Positions 1-13,155 of a DNA stretch of 64,000 nucleotides are shown here, piece after piece. Within the stretch, counting starts at the first letter, position 1, and each line of letters opens with the position of its first letter. Position numbers and translations under genes: made by a program. The notes beneath the pieces are model-generated. The model had not been told where the DNA came from and ran no database searches. It saw only the letters and a list, made by a program, of their open reading frames with translations. The DNA is from Anadara kagoshimensis (lineage: Eukaryota; Mollusca; Bivalvia; Arcoida; Arcidae): positions 20,254,928-20,318,927 of the forward strand of contig CM037865.1 in the NCBI GenBank assembly GCA_021292105.1, in the 5' to 3' direction.

Positions 1-264
1 TCTTGGTATTGTGTTAATCAATGCCATTACACATGGTATATTATTATTCTTATTAATAAGGCCGAGTTTATGTTAAATTATTACTTACACTCACATACGT
101 CTATATTAGTATCATTGACTAGGTACAATGTGCATAATCTTCTGATATATTTATTAATTATTTACAGATTACAACGCCTTCCAAGTAATGCATAAATATA
201 CGATAAGCCTGTATTTTCGGTTAATAGAGTGAACCGATAAAAATATAACATGGTTTTATTGTTT

Positions 265-395
265 GGGATATTATACAATAATTGCCCGCTAGGTATGTGG
301 AAATCCAGAATTGTCACCCGACAGAAAAAATGAAGGGTGACAATTCTGGATGTCCACATACCTAGAGGGCAATTATCATTTTATTATACCGAAAC
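265..395. mobile_element. Palindromic MITE, short form
   Basis: Inverted arms beginning near ATAATTGCCC and including CTAGGTATGTGG and AGAATTGTCACCC meet around a very short centre (about 322-330). The allelic copy at 14,358-14,530 has the same arms but a longer centre, so this one has probably lost its interior. No transposase is encoded. The superfamily cannot be assigned because the target duplication is unclear. Confidence 0.75.
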
Positions 396-1385
396 AAAAA
401 TTACCATGTAAATAGACGCAAACAATATCTTAATTTAAAATAAGTTCAATGCTGCCAGTTTACACTTTCAACCATCCCGAGAAGGGGGGGCTCATACTTT
501 AGATTCCGCAGAATCTAGGTTTACCTCTCTTTCCGTTTCCATCAAATACATTTGCAGTATTTTCACTGAAGCTTGGGTGCCCCATTTTGTGTTTTCTGAA
601 TCTTTGTCATACATAATTAATAACAAGCCCGCTTCCGACGAACTGCAAAAAACGACTGGCCGCCATTGTTATTGTTTACCAAATGACAACACAGTTCTGT
701 TGTACGAGTTGTTTTCCTTGTACCGGGTTATCACCGGGTGATAATAGTATTATCACATGGTTGTGAGAGGTTATCACATGGCTGTTAGAGGTTGTCACAC
801 ACGCTGACAGTGATTCTGTGGGAAATATCTCATTTATTACATGTCATGTGATCGGAAAACATTCAATGAAAAGTGTTTCAACATATGTGAAGTATAATAA
901 ACAAGATTATATAATCAATGCATACATACAATTTGCTTCTTTGAATTTATAGTGAGTCATAATGCAATAATAAAAACAAATTCTGAAAAACTTTGACCTG
1001 CTCGCAATACGTTTATAAAAAGAATCAATTATCTTAATACATGTTAAAATCCAACAACTTGAAGGTCGGTTAACTATAAGGGGGTAAGGTAGAAATAGTG
1101 TTCAATAATGTAACTCAAACATAATAAATATCATATTTAAGATAAAAAATCTTTCATACATATATTTTATAATACTTAAACCATTTTTACACGAGTTATG
1201 ATTGATAAATAAAGTCGCAATAAGGTAAAAAAACATTTTGTCTTAGGTGCTTTTGATATATCAAAGTTAATTACCATTTATGTAAAAAATGTAAATTTAT
1301 TACAATATCGTACATGTTCTTTTAAATCCGACAAAAAACTTAAAATAAATCGTAAACCTATTATCGATTTTGTTCCATTTCATGT

Positions 1386-1387
<2 letters not shown>

Positions 1388-1446
<59 letters not shown>
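1388..1446. repeat. (TG)n microsatellite
   Basis: Uninterrupted TG dinucleotide array of about 58 bp. The corresponding place in copy B (about 21,290) lacks it, so it expanded in copy A or was lost in copy B. Frames through it are artefacts of the repeat. Confidence 0.95.
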
Positions 1447-1447
<1 letters not shown>

Positions 1448-1539
1448 CTCAATTGCACTGTATCAAGATAAAGAAGTGTGTAGGACTGATAATGGAAGGG
1501 TTCAGGTTTTTTTTTTATTCCACGGCATTTTTGTTTGTT

Positions 1540-1715
1540 TTATCACAAATTTAACGGTGACACTGACAAATACCTACTGTCGCATTTATTACCAAACCTG
1601 TTTACATTTTGGAGCACTAGAAGCAATAAATGTCCTCGTCAGTAGTGTTTATATACTTATTTGCAAGTACAACATTTACGTAAATGATTTAGAGGCAATT
1701 ACATATTTTTATTTG
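1540..1715 (+). repeat. Exon-like module (GCACTAG type), copy A
   Basis: A stretch around GCACTAGAAGCAATAAATG, followed by TCCTCGTCAGTAGTG and a segment ending near GATTTAGAGGCAATTAC. It recurs at 21,380-21,545 and 24,450-24,610, and in shorter form near 8,037, 9,633, 26,686 and 28,118. The 9,633 and 28,118 copies are preceded by a pyrimidine-rich run and ACAG, like a 3' splice site. No protein family is recognised; it may be a repeat family or remnants of duplicated exons. Confidence 0.5.
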
Positions 1716-2180
1716 TTTTAGTAACCGCTATCGAAAACATTATTTAGCTTTGATACCAAGTATTAATTGCCGTTAAGATAGAATCAAATATTATTTTATA
1801 CCTCTTCGGGGAACCCGTACAGGTGATGAGGGATGGGTATCGTTAACAGAACTAGTTAATCGCCAGTTTACAAAACACAGGAGCACTTGAAGGATAACAT
1901 CTAACTCAGGAGTACCTGAGTTAGACAATTTGCAGATCGCTTGCATAGTACCGATAGTCTACTACGGGTATTCGGGTTTACTTACGTATTAAAGCTGACT
2001 GCCGCGGTATAAGACAATTATTATTAAGATCAATATACTCGTTTAATATATATGTGCGTTATATTCTGCGATAAGGGGAAATATTTACTTTCCCTTCCAG
2101 GAACATTGTTTGCTTACGTACGTTTTCAAAGCATAGCTTATAAAATATGTTTTTTTCTGGGCAATATATTGAGCAGTCAT

Positions 2181-2184
<4 letters not shown>

Positions 2185-2247
<63 letters not shown>
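2185..2247. repeat. (CT)n microsatellite
   Basis: CT array of about 62 bp at the same place as the array at 22,020-22,080 in copy B, so it predates the segmental duplication. Confidence 0.95.
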
Positions 2248-2251
<4 letters not shown>

Positions 2252-2404
2252 CCTATGTTATCTATTAAAATTAGGTAAGTTGTTTGGCTGATTCGTTGAA
2301 AACCTTCATCTCAAAAATCTTTGAGCCAATAGAAAACACATCTATTGTGGAAGATAGCTAGGTATAGTATATTGCATTTAGATGTCAGATACCTTGGTAT
2401 TTAG

Positions 2405-2890
2405 CAAAGTTTGCAATGTATATTATTATTCTTATTAATAAGGCCGAGTTTATGTTATATTATTACTTGCACTCACATACGTCTTCATTAGTATCATTGA
2501 CTAGGTACAATGTGCATAATCTTCTGAGATATTAATTATTTATTTACAGATTACAACGCCTTCCAAGTAATGCATTAATACACAATAAACCTGTATTTTT
2601 GGTAAATAGCGTGAATCATATTTCTATAACATGTTTTTATTGTTTTTGGAAATACAAGGTTATATAATAAGCATACATAAAATGTGCTTCTAGTAATTTG
2701 ATAGTGAGTCATATAGTGCAATGATAAAACAAATTTTAAAAAACTTTGACCCACTTGCAATACGTAAATCATACAAAACAATTACCTTTATACATTTGCT
2801 AAAAACCAACAACTTGAAGGTCGGTCAACTTTAAGGGGGTAATGTTGAAATAGGGTTCAATAATGTAACTCAAAACAATACTTAAACAAT
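2405..2890 (+). repeat. Internal repeat of the unit start
   Basis: This stretch repeats the beginning of the same unit (about 40-250 plus 890-1,110): the AATAAGGCCGAGTTTATG start, the block around CAACGCCTTCCAAGTAATGC and the end CTTGAAGGTCGG. The MITE and its flank seen in the first copy are absent. The same secondary copy exists in copy B at 22,253-22,680, so duplication inside the unit came before duplication of the unit. Confidence 0.8.
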
Positions 2891-3159
2891 TTTACAGGAC
2901 CTATAATTAATAAGAACATTTTGTGAAGAAGTACAATCATAATTATGTGCAGTTTTTTAGGTGGGTGTATTACGTTTGTGTAAAGATCAAAAGTTTTAAT
3001 TTTTTATCAATAAGATTTTATTGTTATTAGTTTTAAAAACGAATCTTACGTACTTTAACGAGGAAAACTCCGTCATACATCGTTATCCGTTATATACGTG
3101 TAAGTTAAATATCTAGGTAGGTACTTTCTTTATTTCAATTTGAAGAAAAACGGTAGAAA

Positions 3160-3960
3160 ATATATTGCACTTTGGCTATTTTAGTGATTTTTCTATTTTT
3201 AGTCTGGCTGGTAATCTTAGATATTTTAAAGGGCCTTGTAAAAATAATTATCATACCTAGGGACCTTTCGTACCAAATTTTGTTTCGATTGGCCCGGTGG
3301 TTTCTTAATTGGCTAACAATCTGACCTTATTTGCATAATATGTTAAAATTAAGTTTATGAAAAATGACTCAGAAACACCCGTTGTATGTGTAAAATTGTC
3401 AGATATCTACTATCTGTATTTTAAATTTTAACAAAATCAATAGAAACCCACTAACCCATTATGACCATTTTAGTTAATGTCCTACTTATACGATGTCGCC
3501 TTGTAAAAAATTTGCTTTAGCCTAGGAACATTCGACACCAAATTTGGTTTCAATTTGTTGTGATGAGTATATTCAAAGAATAAGCAAAAATGACAATTTA
3601 TTGATTTTGCTATTTATAATTACGACGGTTATCTTGAATATTAAAAAGAGCCTTGTACAAACTAAGATAAACAATACCTAGATAACTTTCACTCCAAATT
3701 TGGTTTTAATTAGCCCCATGGATTCCGAAGAATTGTTTTTGCTAAAAATTGGACTTCAATTGCATAATTCGCACAGACGCATGGGCACACGTTTTACAAT
3801 GATATATGTTAACTACTAAATACTAAACCCTAAGCATAACTCGATCAATGGATGCTTTTTTCAGAAAATCCCTTGTCACATTTCTCCAGTGGATTCAAAG
3901 GAAATGATAAACAGTTACACACAACGGGGCGGCGAATACACGTGCGCTTAGCCATACCTT
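3160..3960 (+). repeat. Diverged tandem modules of roughly 300 bp
   Basis: Successive blocks share a core resembling CATTTTAGTGATTTTGCTAT, then a part with ACCAAATTTGGTTTCAATT and a phrase on the theme of CCCAGTGGTTTC. Related blocks occur at 13,300-14,040 and, in copy B, at 22,950-23,790. The pattern is an interspersed tandem-module repeat. No coding frame survives. Confidence 0.65.
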
Positions 3961-4094
3961 AAGCCAGTTGAGCAAATGACGTTTAAATAGTACCAATCGA
4001 ACGTAGGAGATTATTTATAAATCACATGGCTTATGACATTAAATATCTAGTAACATTATGTCGCTGATAAGTATTACACATTAAAATTTAAAAT

Positions 4095-4096
<2 letters not shown>

Positions 4097-4143
<47 letters not shown>
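4097..4143. repeat. (CT)n microsatellite
   Basis: CT array of about 46 bp. In copy B the equivalent point (about 23,806) keeps only a few CT units before the two copies stop matching. Confidence 0.95.
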
Positions 4144-4147
<4 letters not shown>

Positions 4148-4667
4148 TTATTTGTATTAGAAATAATCATTATGCACCAGGTCTATTATTAAAAATATCA
4201 AATTTACGTTTAATGTTACTAACTATAAATCTAGTACCAATATCATTAAGAACAAAGTACAATGTAAACGTCAAAGACAAAACATTCCAATATATTAGCT
4301 ATCTGTTCACAGAATCTACAGCCTTCCACGTAAGTGTTAGTATACCAAAAGTCTGCATTTTCAGAAATTTACGTGACTCGTTATTTTTATCACATGATTT
4401 TATTGTAGGACATATAATTATGTACTTAATGTATTTGATAACTTTTATACTCGGAATATATACTGTACCAAGTAATGCGGTTACAATTTGAAAATAGAGT
4501 TACTTACAAAACATAAATAAAAACTTAAAAAAATTATCTTTATAGATTTGTTACATAAAACAACTTAAATGTCGGTTAAGGTATCAATAATGTTCGTAAA
4601 TGTAACTTAAACTAGTCAGTTCTTCCTTTGACATTCCTGTTTATGTGACATTTAAGATTTTTTCAAT

Positions 4668-4959
4668 ACATGTACTTGGCTACTTGAAATTTGAGTAAAT
4701 CTAAAATTTAAAATTAAAATATTTGATAAAAAACTTTTATTATACTGAAGCAAGTTTTATACCACTTAGTTCATCTGCAAAATTATGAACTTTTATATAG
4801 ACAAATTATCCAAATTCATTTTATAGAAGTGTAAAGTTGTCATGTGCAGGATGTTAAATGGTTTTGCTATGTTTTTGTAACGTACATTTTTTTTAATTTT
4901 AATTCAATGAGATTTTATTATCCCAAATCCAGTGTGTGTGTGCGTGTGAATGTGTGTGA

Positions 4960-5000
<41 letters not shown>

Positions 5001-5330
5001 CGAATACATGTACTTGGCTACTTGAAATTTGAGTAAATCTAAAATTTAAAATTAAAATATTTGATAAAAAACTTTTATTATACTGAAACAAGTTTTATAC
5101 CACTTAGTTTATCTGCAAAATTATGAACTTTTATAAAGACAAATTATCCAAATTCATTTTATAGAAGTGTAAAGTTGTCATGTGCAGGATGTTAAATGGT
5201 TTTGCTATGTTTTTGTAACGTACATTTTTTTTAATTTTAATTATCAATGAGATTTTATTATCCCAAATCCCGTGTGTGTGTGCGTGTGAATGTGTGTGTG
5301 TGTGTGTGTGTGTTCGAAGATTACTCAATA
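4668..5330 (+). repeat. Tandem duplication of about 337 bp, each copy ending in (TG)n
   Basis: The block starting at 4,668 (TACATGTACTTGGCTACTTG) is repeated almost identically from 5,005. Each copy ends in a TG-rich array (4,931-5,000 and 5,272-5,313). The high identity suggests a recent event, possibly unequal exchange between the TG arrays. It lies in the part of copy A with no match in copy B. Confidence 0.85.
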
Positions 5331-5724
5331 ATCCATGTAATACCGTCATACAATAAAAATCGTATTGAATGAGTGTGACGTCATAAAAGCATACAAGTCA
5401 TTCCAGAGTAACGTCACACGATTGACCTAGTTCACAGATGTTTGTTTCATTTGACACTGTTTGTTGATTCTAATTTAAGCTGATACTTTTGTACTTTTCT
5501 TCTAAAAAGAAGATACATTGTATTTAAATTAAAAATGTTTGTTTTGTTTTTGTATCCTGCGGACAGACTATTGTTTACTTATAATATTTCAGCAGGATTA
5601 CTTTTGACGCATGTACACAGTTACGTGAACTTGTTGTGTTTCGGTCAATCAGCTGTTTTCTTATAATAAGAAGACAAGTTTTAAATCTACGAAAAACCTG
5701 TTTTTATTGGATTATGTAATAAAT

Positions 5725-5870
5725 AGAATCTTGCATTCGTGTTTATGCAATATTGAATTTATTAAACTCGTTGAATAAAGTTTTATGCAACTCGCCAAAG
5801 CTCGTTGCATAAAAATTATTCAACTCGTTTAATAAATTCAATATTACATAAACACTCATGCAAGATCCTA
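5725..5870. mobile_element. Long perfect-style palindrome, foldback MITE
   Basis: Two arms of about 70 bases (5,725-5,795 and 5,802-5,870) are inverted copies with few mismatches, separated by a few bases around 5,798. The arms include AATCTTGCAT / ATGCAAGATC and TTGAATTTATTAAACTCG. It sits at the point where copies A and B resume similarity (5,873 vs 24,711). It is absent from copy B, consistent with insertion into copy A. Confidence 0.75.
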
Positions 5871-6285
5871 CGCGTTGGTTTAAGAATTAAATAGAAAACG
5901 CTTCAGTAAAGTCCCTTACTCATTTTTGTTTGATTTTGTTCATTTCTATTGAGCGAGGACATTAAAAAGAATTTTATTAAAAATTTAAACTTATTCGCAA
6001 GCGTAAATTGTAATATAATTGTTCATTTTAAAGTAAGTCTATTATTCAGCTAAAAATTTTGACAAAATAGTGTTAACCTGCCGTCGTCGTCCAATTGCTA
6101 TTGTTCATAAAGAGGATTGGTTGGGTTTTGGACAGTGCTATTGTATCTGGTTTTTGTAGTCGATTTACGGATCACAGCAGTCTTAGTCGCTGGCTCAGTG
6201 ATTACAGTTTACTTGATAAATATTTCATAAACTAACCGTAATAGCTTTTTTCATTAGGCCATCAATTTTGACGCGGTTTTTTACC

Positions 6286-6990
6286 GTATAACTGGAAATT
6301 GTTGCGGTGTTAATTTTTGCGATTTTATTAAAATATACCTATGTAAAATCGCATTTTTAATTTTCGCGGTTGAATGACTGCAAATATAATAAAACCGATG
6401 AGGCTGCCGATTATTATTTTTTTATATGATTAGTTGATGAGTATGAGTCTCTTAAAGTTGTCACGTGTAACATAATACCCGTCAGCAAAGGAGTAAATAC
6501 CTGGTTACCTGTTACAAACTTTAATCAAGTCTTCCATGTAACATCTCGCGTGTGTTTTGTTTGTTTAATGATTGAAGCCATTCCTGATTCATTATTCATT
6601 GATATACGGTGATCGTCCATAATTACCGGTACCTATGTTTATATGTTGAAGAAAGCTCCGCCATAACAAACACTAATTATATATTCCTATGTCAGAAGTC
6701 ATACGGCGCTTTCGTATCTGTCGGTTTTGAGTAAAAAGTGCCAGGATTCGACAACCGCTTCTTAGGATATTAATAAAATTAATTAAAATTTAATTTATTT
6801 GCAATTCAAACGACATGGTTAGATTTCAAACGTAACAAAATAATGAATACGAATAGTCTTTCACAAAAGTTCAAACTACTGGAGGCCGTTCTAGTTATTG
6901 ACCAATACTCTCGAATGCAAAAACCCATTCTTTTTTTGCGATTTTATTTTTCGCTATTTGATTTTCATAGCGAAAATTGTATTGTAAAAA
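6286..6990. mobile_element. Inverted-repeat element with ACCGTATAACTGGAAATT arms, decayed copy A
   Basis: The left arm at 6,286 matches the inverted right arm that is still intact in copy B (25,127-25,578: ACCGTATAACTGGAAATT at left, its reverse complement at 25,560-25,577). In copy A the right arm has been shortened and about 284 bp (6,479-6,762) is present that copy B lacks. No coding capacity is seen. Confidence 0.5.
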
Positions 6991-7109
6991 TACGGTATTG
7001 TGGTATTAGAACATTTTGCAATGCAAATTTTAACCAAACAAATTTTGTTACAGGTATGTTTAACAAACATTATTTTTGTAAAACTGCCTCTTGAGAGCAA
7101 AATACCTCC

Positions 7110-7320
7110 GCTTTTACATATAGATGAGTTTAATGTTTTTCTGCGACCTTGATTTTTCCGATATAGCCTAGTCTCAAGGTCATAACACATCTTTTGACCA
7201 TGTAGATCTTTCATGTGAAGTTTTATGACAGTCGTCTAAAGCAGTCATTGAGATATGACCGGGCATGACTTTACACTTACAGACAGACGGATGGACAGAC
7301 CGATACGTTAAAACTAGTTT
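7110..7320 (+). repeat. Interspersed repeat ending in GACAGACGG-type track
   Basis: A stretch containing GTGAAGTTTTATGACAGT, a block around GAGATAT-ACC-GG-ACGA-TTTACAC and a cagacagacgg-like tail. It recurs at 10,200-10,400, 25,690-25,870 and 28,690-28,880. It looks like a dispersed non-coding repeat. Confidence 0.6.
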
Positions 7321-10300
7321 CTTGGGGTATGATTTAATTCCATCAATCCATTGATTACATTTTTATAAGGTTACATAGTCCCGCTCAGGACAAGTTATGT
7401 TTATCAAAATTTCAAACACTATTTGTTAATATGTATCTATTCACCAATGCATTGTAAATGACATAAGGTTATCAAAGCAAAATGAAACTTTAATTAATAG
7501 GTCTTAAATTGATTTAGATATCATAAAAGATTTTAAATAAATAAATTCCAAATGATGACTATTTATATGTTATTTGTTATTCATAGTTAGATAACAAAAA
7601 ACTAATAGATATACATTCAAACATGTTTAATAACTTTAGTGCAGATATTTCATATTCATGTTCTTTATTAAATTATAGTCGTCATCACAAGATTAGTGGT
7701 ATCCAACACAAACATACCAGTCCATGTCTATCAGTTTTAAATTATGACTTCCTCGAGGCACTATCTTAAACTTGTTATGACATAATTTCAAAATTTATCC
7801 CAAGAGATAACCGCGAAAATAGTTTGATAGACTTTTAACACCGCACCTATTTTGTACAGTTTAGGCTTAGAGAAAAAATTGTAACGTAAAAAAGGTTCTG
7901 TATCATATTTAGACTAGTACCTCACCTATGACGCCCACGAAATATGAATACGAAACCATAACAAACGTGATTACTTCGACTTTCTTATTGTCAACTGACC
8001 TTTTCTATTACATTTTATATCAGTTTTATATTTACAGACTAGACGGCCGGCCGTTTCGGAATACAATTTAAAGAAACTTTATATAACGAAACAACCTGTA
8101 TAGCATTCTGGCGTTGGTATCAAGTTCTATGATGTCCCTGTATCCATTACCAGGAATATATTTGAAATTCCATAGTTCCATGGCCCTTTCATTCTCAATT
8201 TTGATGACAAACGTATGCGGGTGTACCTAGCTAAACTTATAATGATTACCCTTCCGGAGAAGCCCGTCTCACTTACCTGGTGGAAATTAACGTTTTATCT
8301 TAATTTGTCAGTTTGTCAGATTTTACTTTACTTCGGTACTAAGATTTTGGACAATGGACATGAATTAGTTATTTGTTTTTGATTGCAATCTTTAAAACGG
8401 ATGAAATGATATCCTTTTTTCAATAGAATATTTATTAATATTATTGAGATATATATCTGCGGTTCAGGTCTTCACAATACAAAATATTACGTGATTTACA
8501 ATCTCAAATAAAACTCTCGCCTGTATTAACATTGGACATATTAATATTAACAGTTAAAAAGATGAGTTGTAATAATTGTTTAAAGTACTTACCTTTTCCG
8601 ATGCGTCTATTACCGATAACATTTACTAAATAAACTGAGCATGATATGCTCTTATATATACATATATATGTTCTTGGAATCTACCGCTTTCCATGTAATG
8701 CATAAATTAAAGATAATTCTACATTTCTCTGAAAATTGGATATCAACCTTGAACCTGATTTCAATACGTCGAAAACAAATATTTCAGTAATAGTTATACA
8801 TTTAACTTTGAAACAGGAAGTTAACTTAGTTTGCCTTTATATTTAGACGTATAACTTTAAATAACACTCACGAAGCTATACATTTGAAGCTATATGACAA
8901 CTGTCCGTTTGTTTTCTATGCAACAATAAACCTTCCTTCTGTCTGCTTGTAGTGTAATTGTTTCAATGTTAACATGCTTTTGTTATGACTTTTGTTTTCT
9001 GTTTCTACCACGTGAACTTTATGCAGTGAAGAAAGTGCGGAATATTGCAATCTTATGATTTGAAGACCAGCACTAAATTTCATGGTCATCCTTACACTCT
9101 TACACTATTGTTGATAACGAATATAACCACACCCGTCTATGTCAATGAGAATGGTGTATTTAAAAAATATACTGATTATATATCATGTCCTGTAGTTCCA
9201 CGTTCGCTTCATTCTCAATTTGTTACCAGCTAGACAAGAGTTACTTGCTTGAAGCAGCTGGAGTTATTTTCCTTGTGTTAGTTCACGTGTTGAACTTAAT
9301 TTGCCATTTGCCAAAGTATTTGCTTTGCTTTTGGAAATAAACCGGGTTGCTTGTGGTTTAAATTATTGTCATAACTGATTTTATACTATTTACTTCACAA
9401 ATCTAAGCAAAATATTTTAAGTTTCTAATGTCAAAAATAAAAATAAAATGTACTTTGATTCTATAAGTTCGGAAATGAAAGGTTTGTTGTAAGTATATTT
9501 ATGTTAATAACAAATATGCCACATGTACATACATATCAACAGATCAATAATAACAAAAAGTACTCGGACACATGTTTGCTATGTTTGTTTTGTATAACAT
9601 AATTACATATTATATCAGTTTTAATTTTACAGCACTAGACGGCCGTTTCAGAATACAATTCCTCATCAGTAGTGCTTGGACCAAAATTATGAAACCAAAC
9701 TAATTTAAAGATGTTGAAAAGCTACCCAAAGGACCAAAATATGTGTTACCAATATAAGCTAAGAAAATAATTTGCATGAGGGAGTATACCTTACATTTTG
9801 AGAATTTTCAAATTTTAACTTGCAGGAAATTTAGACAATTATAGTATATTTCTTACAATAATACGAAATTATTGCCTTCTGAGTTGGTATATTAGATGAA
9901 AGATACAATGTACATAAATACATTGTAAAAATAGAATTAAGTCAAAGCTCATATAAATAATTATTCTAGTGTTCAACTAGGCAAGTTGATAAAAAAAATT
10001 ATTAAACCTTAATTTGCCAGTTTTCATTTTTTATTTAATTTTGAGATTGTGATTTGGACATGGATTTGTGTGATTTATTTTTAATACTATTGTATTCTTA
10101 TGCATTCTAACCATGAATATACATATTAATGTTGTCTCGGCTTTGAACATAAATTATTTACTCTATCGTATGAGACATTTTAAGTTTTTTAAAACAATGT
10201 TTTACATTGACTTAAACTTAAACTGTCTTTTGAAAGCCAAATACATCCTGACCCCTAAATTTATTTTTTTTCTGTACACCTTTAGACCATGAAGATTATT

Positions 10301-11099
10301 CATGTGAAGTTTTATGACAGTGGTTCAAAGCAACTATGAGATATTACCTGGACACGATTTTACACGGACAGATAGACAGACATGGCGATTTCTATATATC
10401 CCCCTGACAATTGTTTGCAGAAATATAAATATAGTGTGTTCAGATATATAGTACGCTTCATATCAGTGGTCAATCTGTTATTATATGGATCAAGGACATG
10501 CCTTAAGAAAATATATCTAGACGCATAATACGTTCTTGTTTTGACTCAATATAAATGTTGTGCTGATTTAGATTAATATCTATATTCACGCCTAACCAAT
10601 AACAATTGGCACTCAGACATAGTTAGAATTGTAATCCGATCCGTAAGTTTACACATGAATGATATTCTAGTAATCATTTAAATACCTGTGACCACAACTT
10701 TACATTATTACATCATTCGCCGTCAGGCAATTTGGACTGGCTATTATTTTATTTATACTATAAAAGACGGGTGACATTTCTTATATTTACAGTCTTCAAT
10801 TTAAAAAAAACTAAATACAAAATACTTTGTTTGTATTTTAAATCATTCAATTCTTATTTTGCCTCTACAGGCACTGTCAGAAAAATGGCAGCGCCCACAA
10901 CCATGTCGGAATCACAATTCAAAAGCATAAACGATAACAAAAAATAGTTCTTCAACTCATCATAAGTTTTATCTATACTACTTCGGGAAAATCAAAATTT
11001 CATGATAAAAAAGCACGTCTATTTTGATTAACTGTTAAACATGACAACATTCCTCATTGTATTTAACGTAAGATTTTTCCTTTTTGATAGTAATGTTTT

Positions 11100-13100
11100 C
11101 TAACGCTATGATTTGACGTAACAAGTAAATGAGGTATTTACATGATGATGTCAATTATTATCTATAACACTATAACATACAATTGCTCAAAATGTGTTAT
11201 AGAAGGAGTAACAATTACAATTGTAAACGTATTATTATATTTACAATACGAATGTATTTCTCTTCGATGAACTATGCAGAAGCAATTGTATTTCTATTCC
11301 CTTTGACATACAATTGGGGTCATGACCCTTGATGCGTATGCATTTTCCCACAGGATGACGCTATGTGATTGTCTTTTGATTATGACGTCACTTAAGTTCA
11401 AGTGTACGCTGATCTCGCAGATACATGAGCAGGTATAGAAGAAAAAGTACCAAGAGTTGGAGCAAATATAAGTACAAAATATTCATTCAAAGAAAGAATT
11501 GTAAACATGAGAAATGAAATTTATGCTCATTTAGTCCCAGAGCTCATACAGGTTTATTTGACTTGCATTTGCCAAAAGGTCTGAAACTTGTAGCTGAAAG
11601 GCGATTATCAGTAAAATATGAAAATGCGTTTCTTGCAAAATTCGGTCTGGACATTTTTTGTAAATTCCTGTTTTTAAAGCACTTATATAAACACTTAATA
11701 GCAATAGATGCCCATAAAATGTGGTGTCACTCTAAAGGTTATTAATAAATCAATGTTACATGATAAAATATTTTTTTTCTAAATATGACGTCACTATATA
11801 AAAATATGATGCAATGTTAATTTAAAATTAAAAATAGTGAAAAGCAATCAGATACAAATTTTTCCGGTTAACATATTGTATGTGTTGTCATTAATTTTTG
11901 TTTTAAAATAATTATATACCCTCTGCTATTGATATTCTATAACCTTGATGAGTAATTATCTGAGGATTATAATATTTTCTATCACAGAAAACATGTACCC
12001 ATTTCTACCGGAGGGTTAATTTTTAGGGTAGGGAAACACTATCATGATTTAACCTCATAACTTATATATTACTAGTATCCCATCACGTGTGGTATCACAT
12101 TGATAATATTTTATTATACTATCCTATTATGCATCAACTTTTTCGTTCATCGAAGTTGGCACGCGCCAAACTATCTTGCATTACCTCTTGAAATATCGTG
12201 ATCAGAATGCCATTTCTTAATTATTATGGGAGAACAGAACTTTATTTTTTGTTGACTTGACCAAATTAAAACTCGACCCGATACAAAGAATTGTATATAA
12301 GCACTGTGCACATGATTTTTTTCTAACATCTACGACTAGATTTTTTAGAAAAGAATAAAAACAACACATGTAAAGAAATATTTACCACAGAAAGATGCTG
12401 ATCTATGTCATGACATATGTTCTGTAGTAATGACGTCATTTTTACAATGTTTACATTTGACAAATCTGAGACACAATGTCACAACAAGGTGACAGAAATT
12501 TTGACCTTTTAGGTTCGCTCAGAGCGATGTACAGGATATCGATTTCAGGTATCTTCCGAAGGACCCCTAAATTTCTTTTCTAAATGCTAGACAAGAATAG
12601 TCGCTGTCTATTTTCAAGTCTTTTTTCAGACTCCGTCAATCAGATAAAAAATTGTCGTTGCTTATTATGTGGGAGGTCATTGCCAGATCAGTCTAAAGTA
12701 GTAGCAATTGTTCTTTTGTCAATTTGTCAAGCACTTATGAGTTAGAAATAAAAGTCTCAAACCCCTAGATGAATTCATTTTAGAAATAACTTGTTTGTTG
12801 TGGTTTTTCATTGCTAAGCTATTTATGATAGAATTGTCCCTTCCAAAATCTTGTTTATATCACCGTAAACCACAACAAATTTAAAGTTGTTTCTTAAGTG
12901 TATTTACAATGTTATTTATTATTTTTTCATCTTAGAATTTACAAAAGAACAATCATTTAATATTAGAAATAATTGTTTTCATTTCTTATCCACTGGTTTT
13001 GTCGGTAAATGGAAAAACCCAATTTAACACAGTCTTCAGCGACGTCATTCTATCACTTCAACGAATTAAGCCCCGCCTCAATGACGTCACAATAGAACTC
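11100..13100. promoter_or_regulatory. Cluster of perfect TGACGTCA (CRE-type) palindromes, copy A
   Basis: Perfect 8-bp palindromes at 11,383-11,390, 11,786-11,793, 12,431-12,438 and 13,082-13,089, plus a CGACGTCA near 13,040. Five occur in the matching part of copy B. TGACGTCA is the classical CREB/ATF binding site. Whether it acts as a regulatory element here is inference; no gene lies close by. Confidence 0.35.
12500..12640 (-). mobile_element. SINE fragment, minus orientation, copy A
   Basis: The stretch with TCGCTCAGAGCGATGTACAG and a later CTTTTCTAAATGCT resembles the middle of the minus-strand SINE at 45,001-45,310. The equivalent in copy B is at 31,375-31,520. The tRNA-like head is not preserved. 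Confidence 0.45.
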
Positions 13101-13155
13101 AAACCAAAATTAGACTTGACAAGAGATTGACAGGTGATGCTAACTGAAATGCAAT

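Larger units (their letters stand above)
1..13155. repeat. Large segmental duplication, copy A
   Basis: This block aligns in direct orientation with 14,101-32,035. Anchors include 1 vs 14,101, 1,801 vs 21,631, 3,120 vs 22,890, 5,873 vs 24,711, 8,640 vs 27,360 and 13,131 vs 32,011. The left end runs off the window. The offset is about 14.1 kb at the left and 18.9 kb at the right; the change comes mostly from the LINE insertion in copy B. The copies differ by scattered substitutions and many small indels, so the duplication is not recent. No host gene is recognisable: the open frames are short, AT-rich and not conserved between copies. The two copies do not correspond at 4,100-5,870 or 6,479-6,762. 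Confidence 0.9.

Noticed and set aside
1392-1721. 109-codon frame through the TG array
   Set aside because: The first part is a translated dinucleotide repeat and the rest is the exon-like repeat module; no protein family is recognised.
2052-2291. Frame through the CT array (poly Ser-Leu)
   Set aside because: Microsatellite artefact; the same applies to the frames at 4,093-4,491, 4,844-5,032 and 24,355-24,609.
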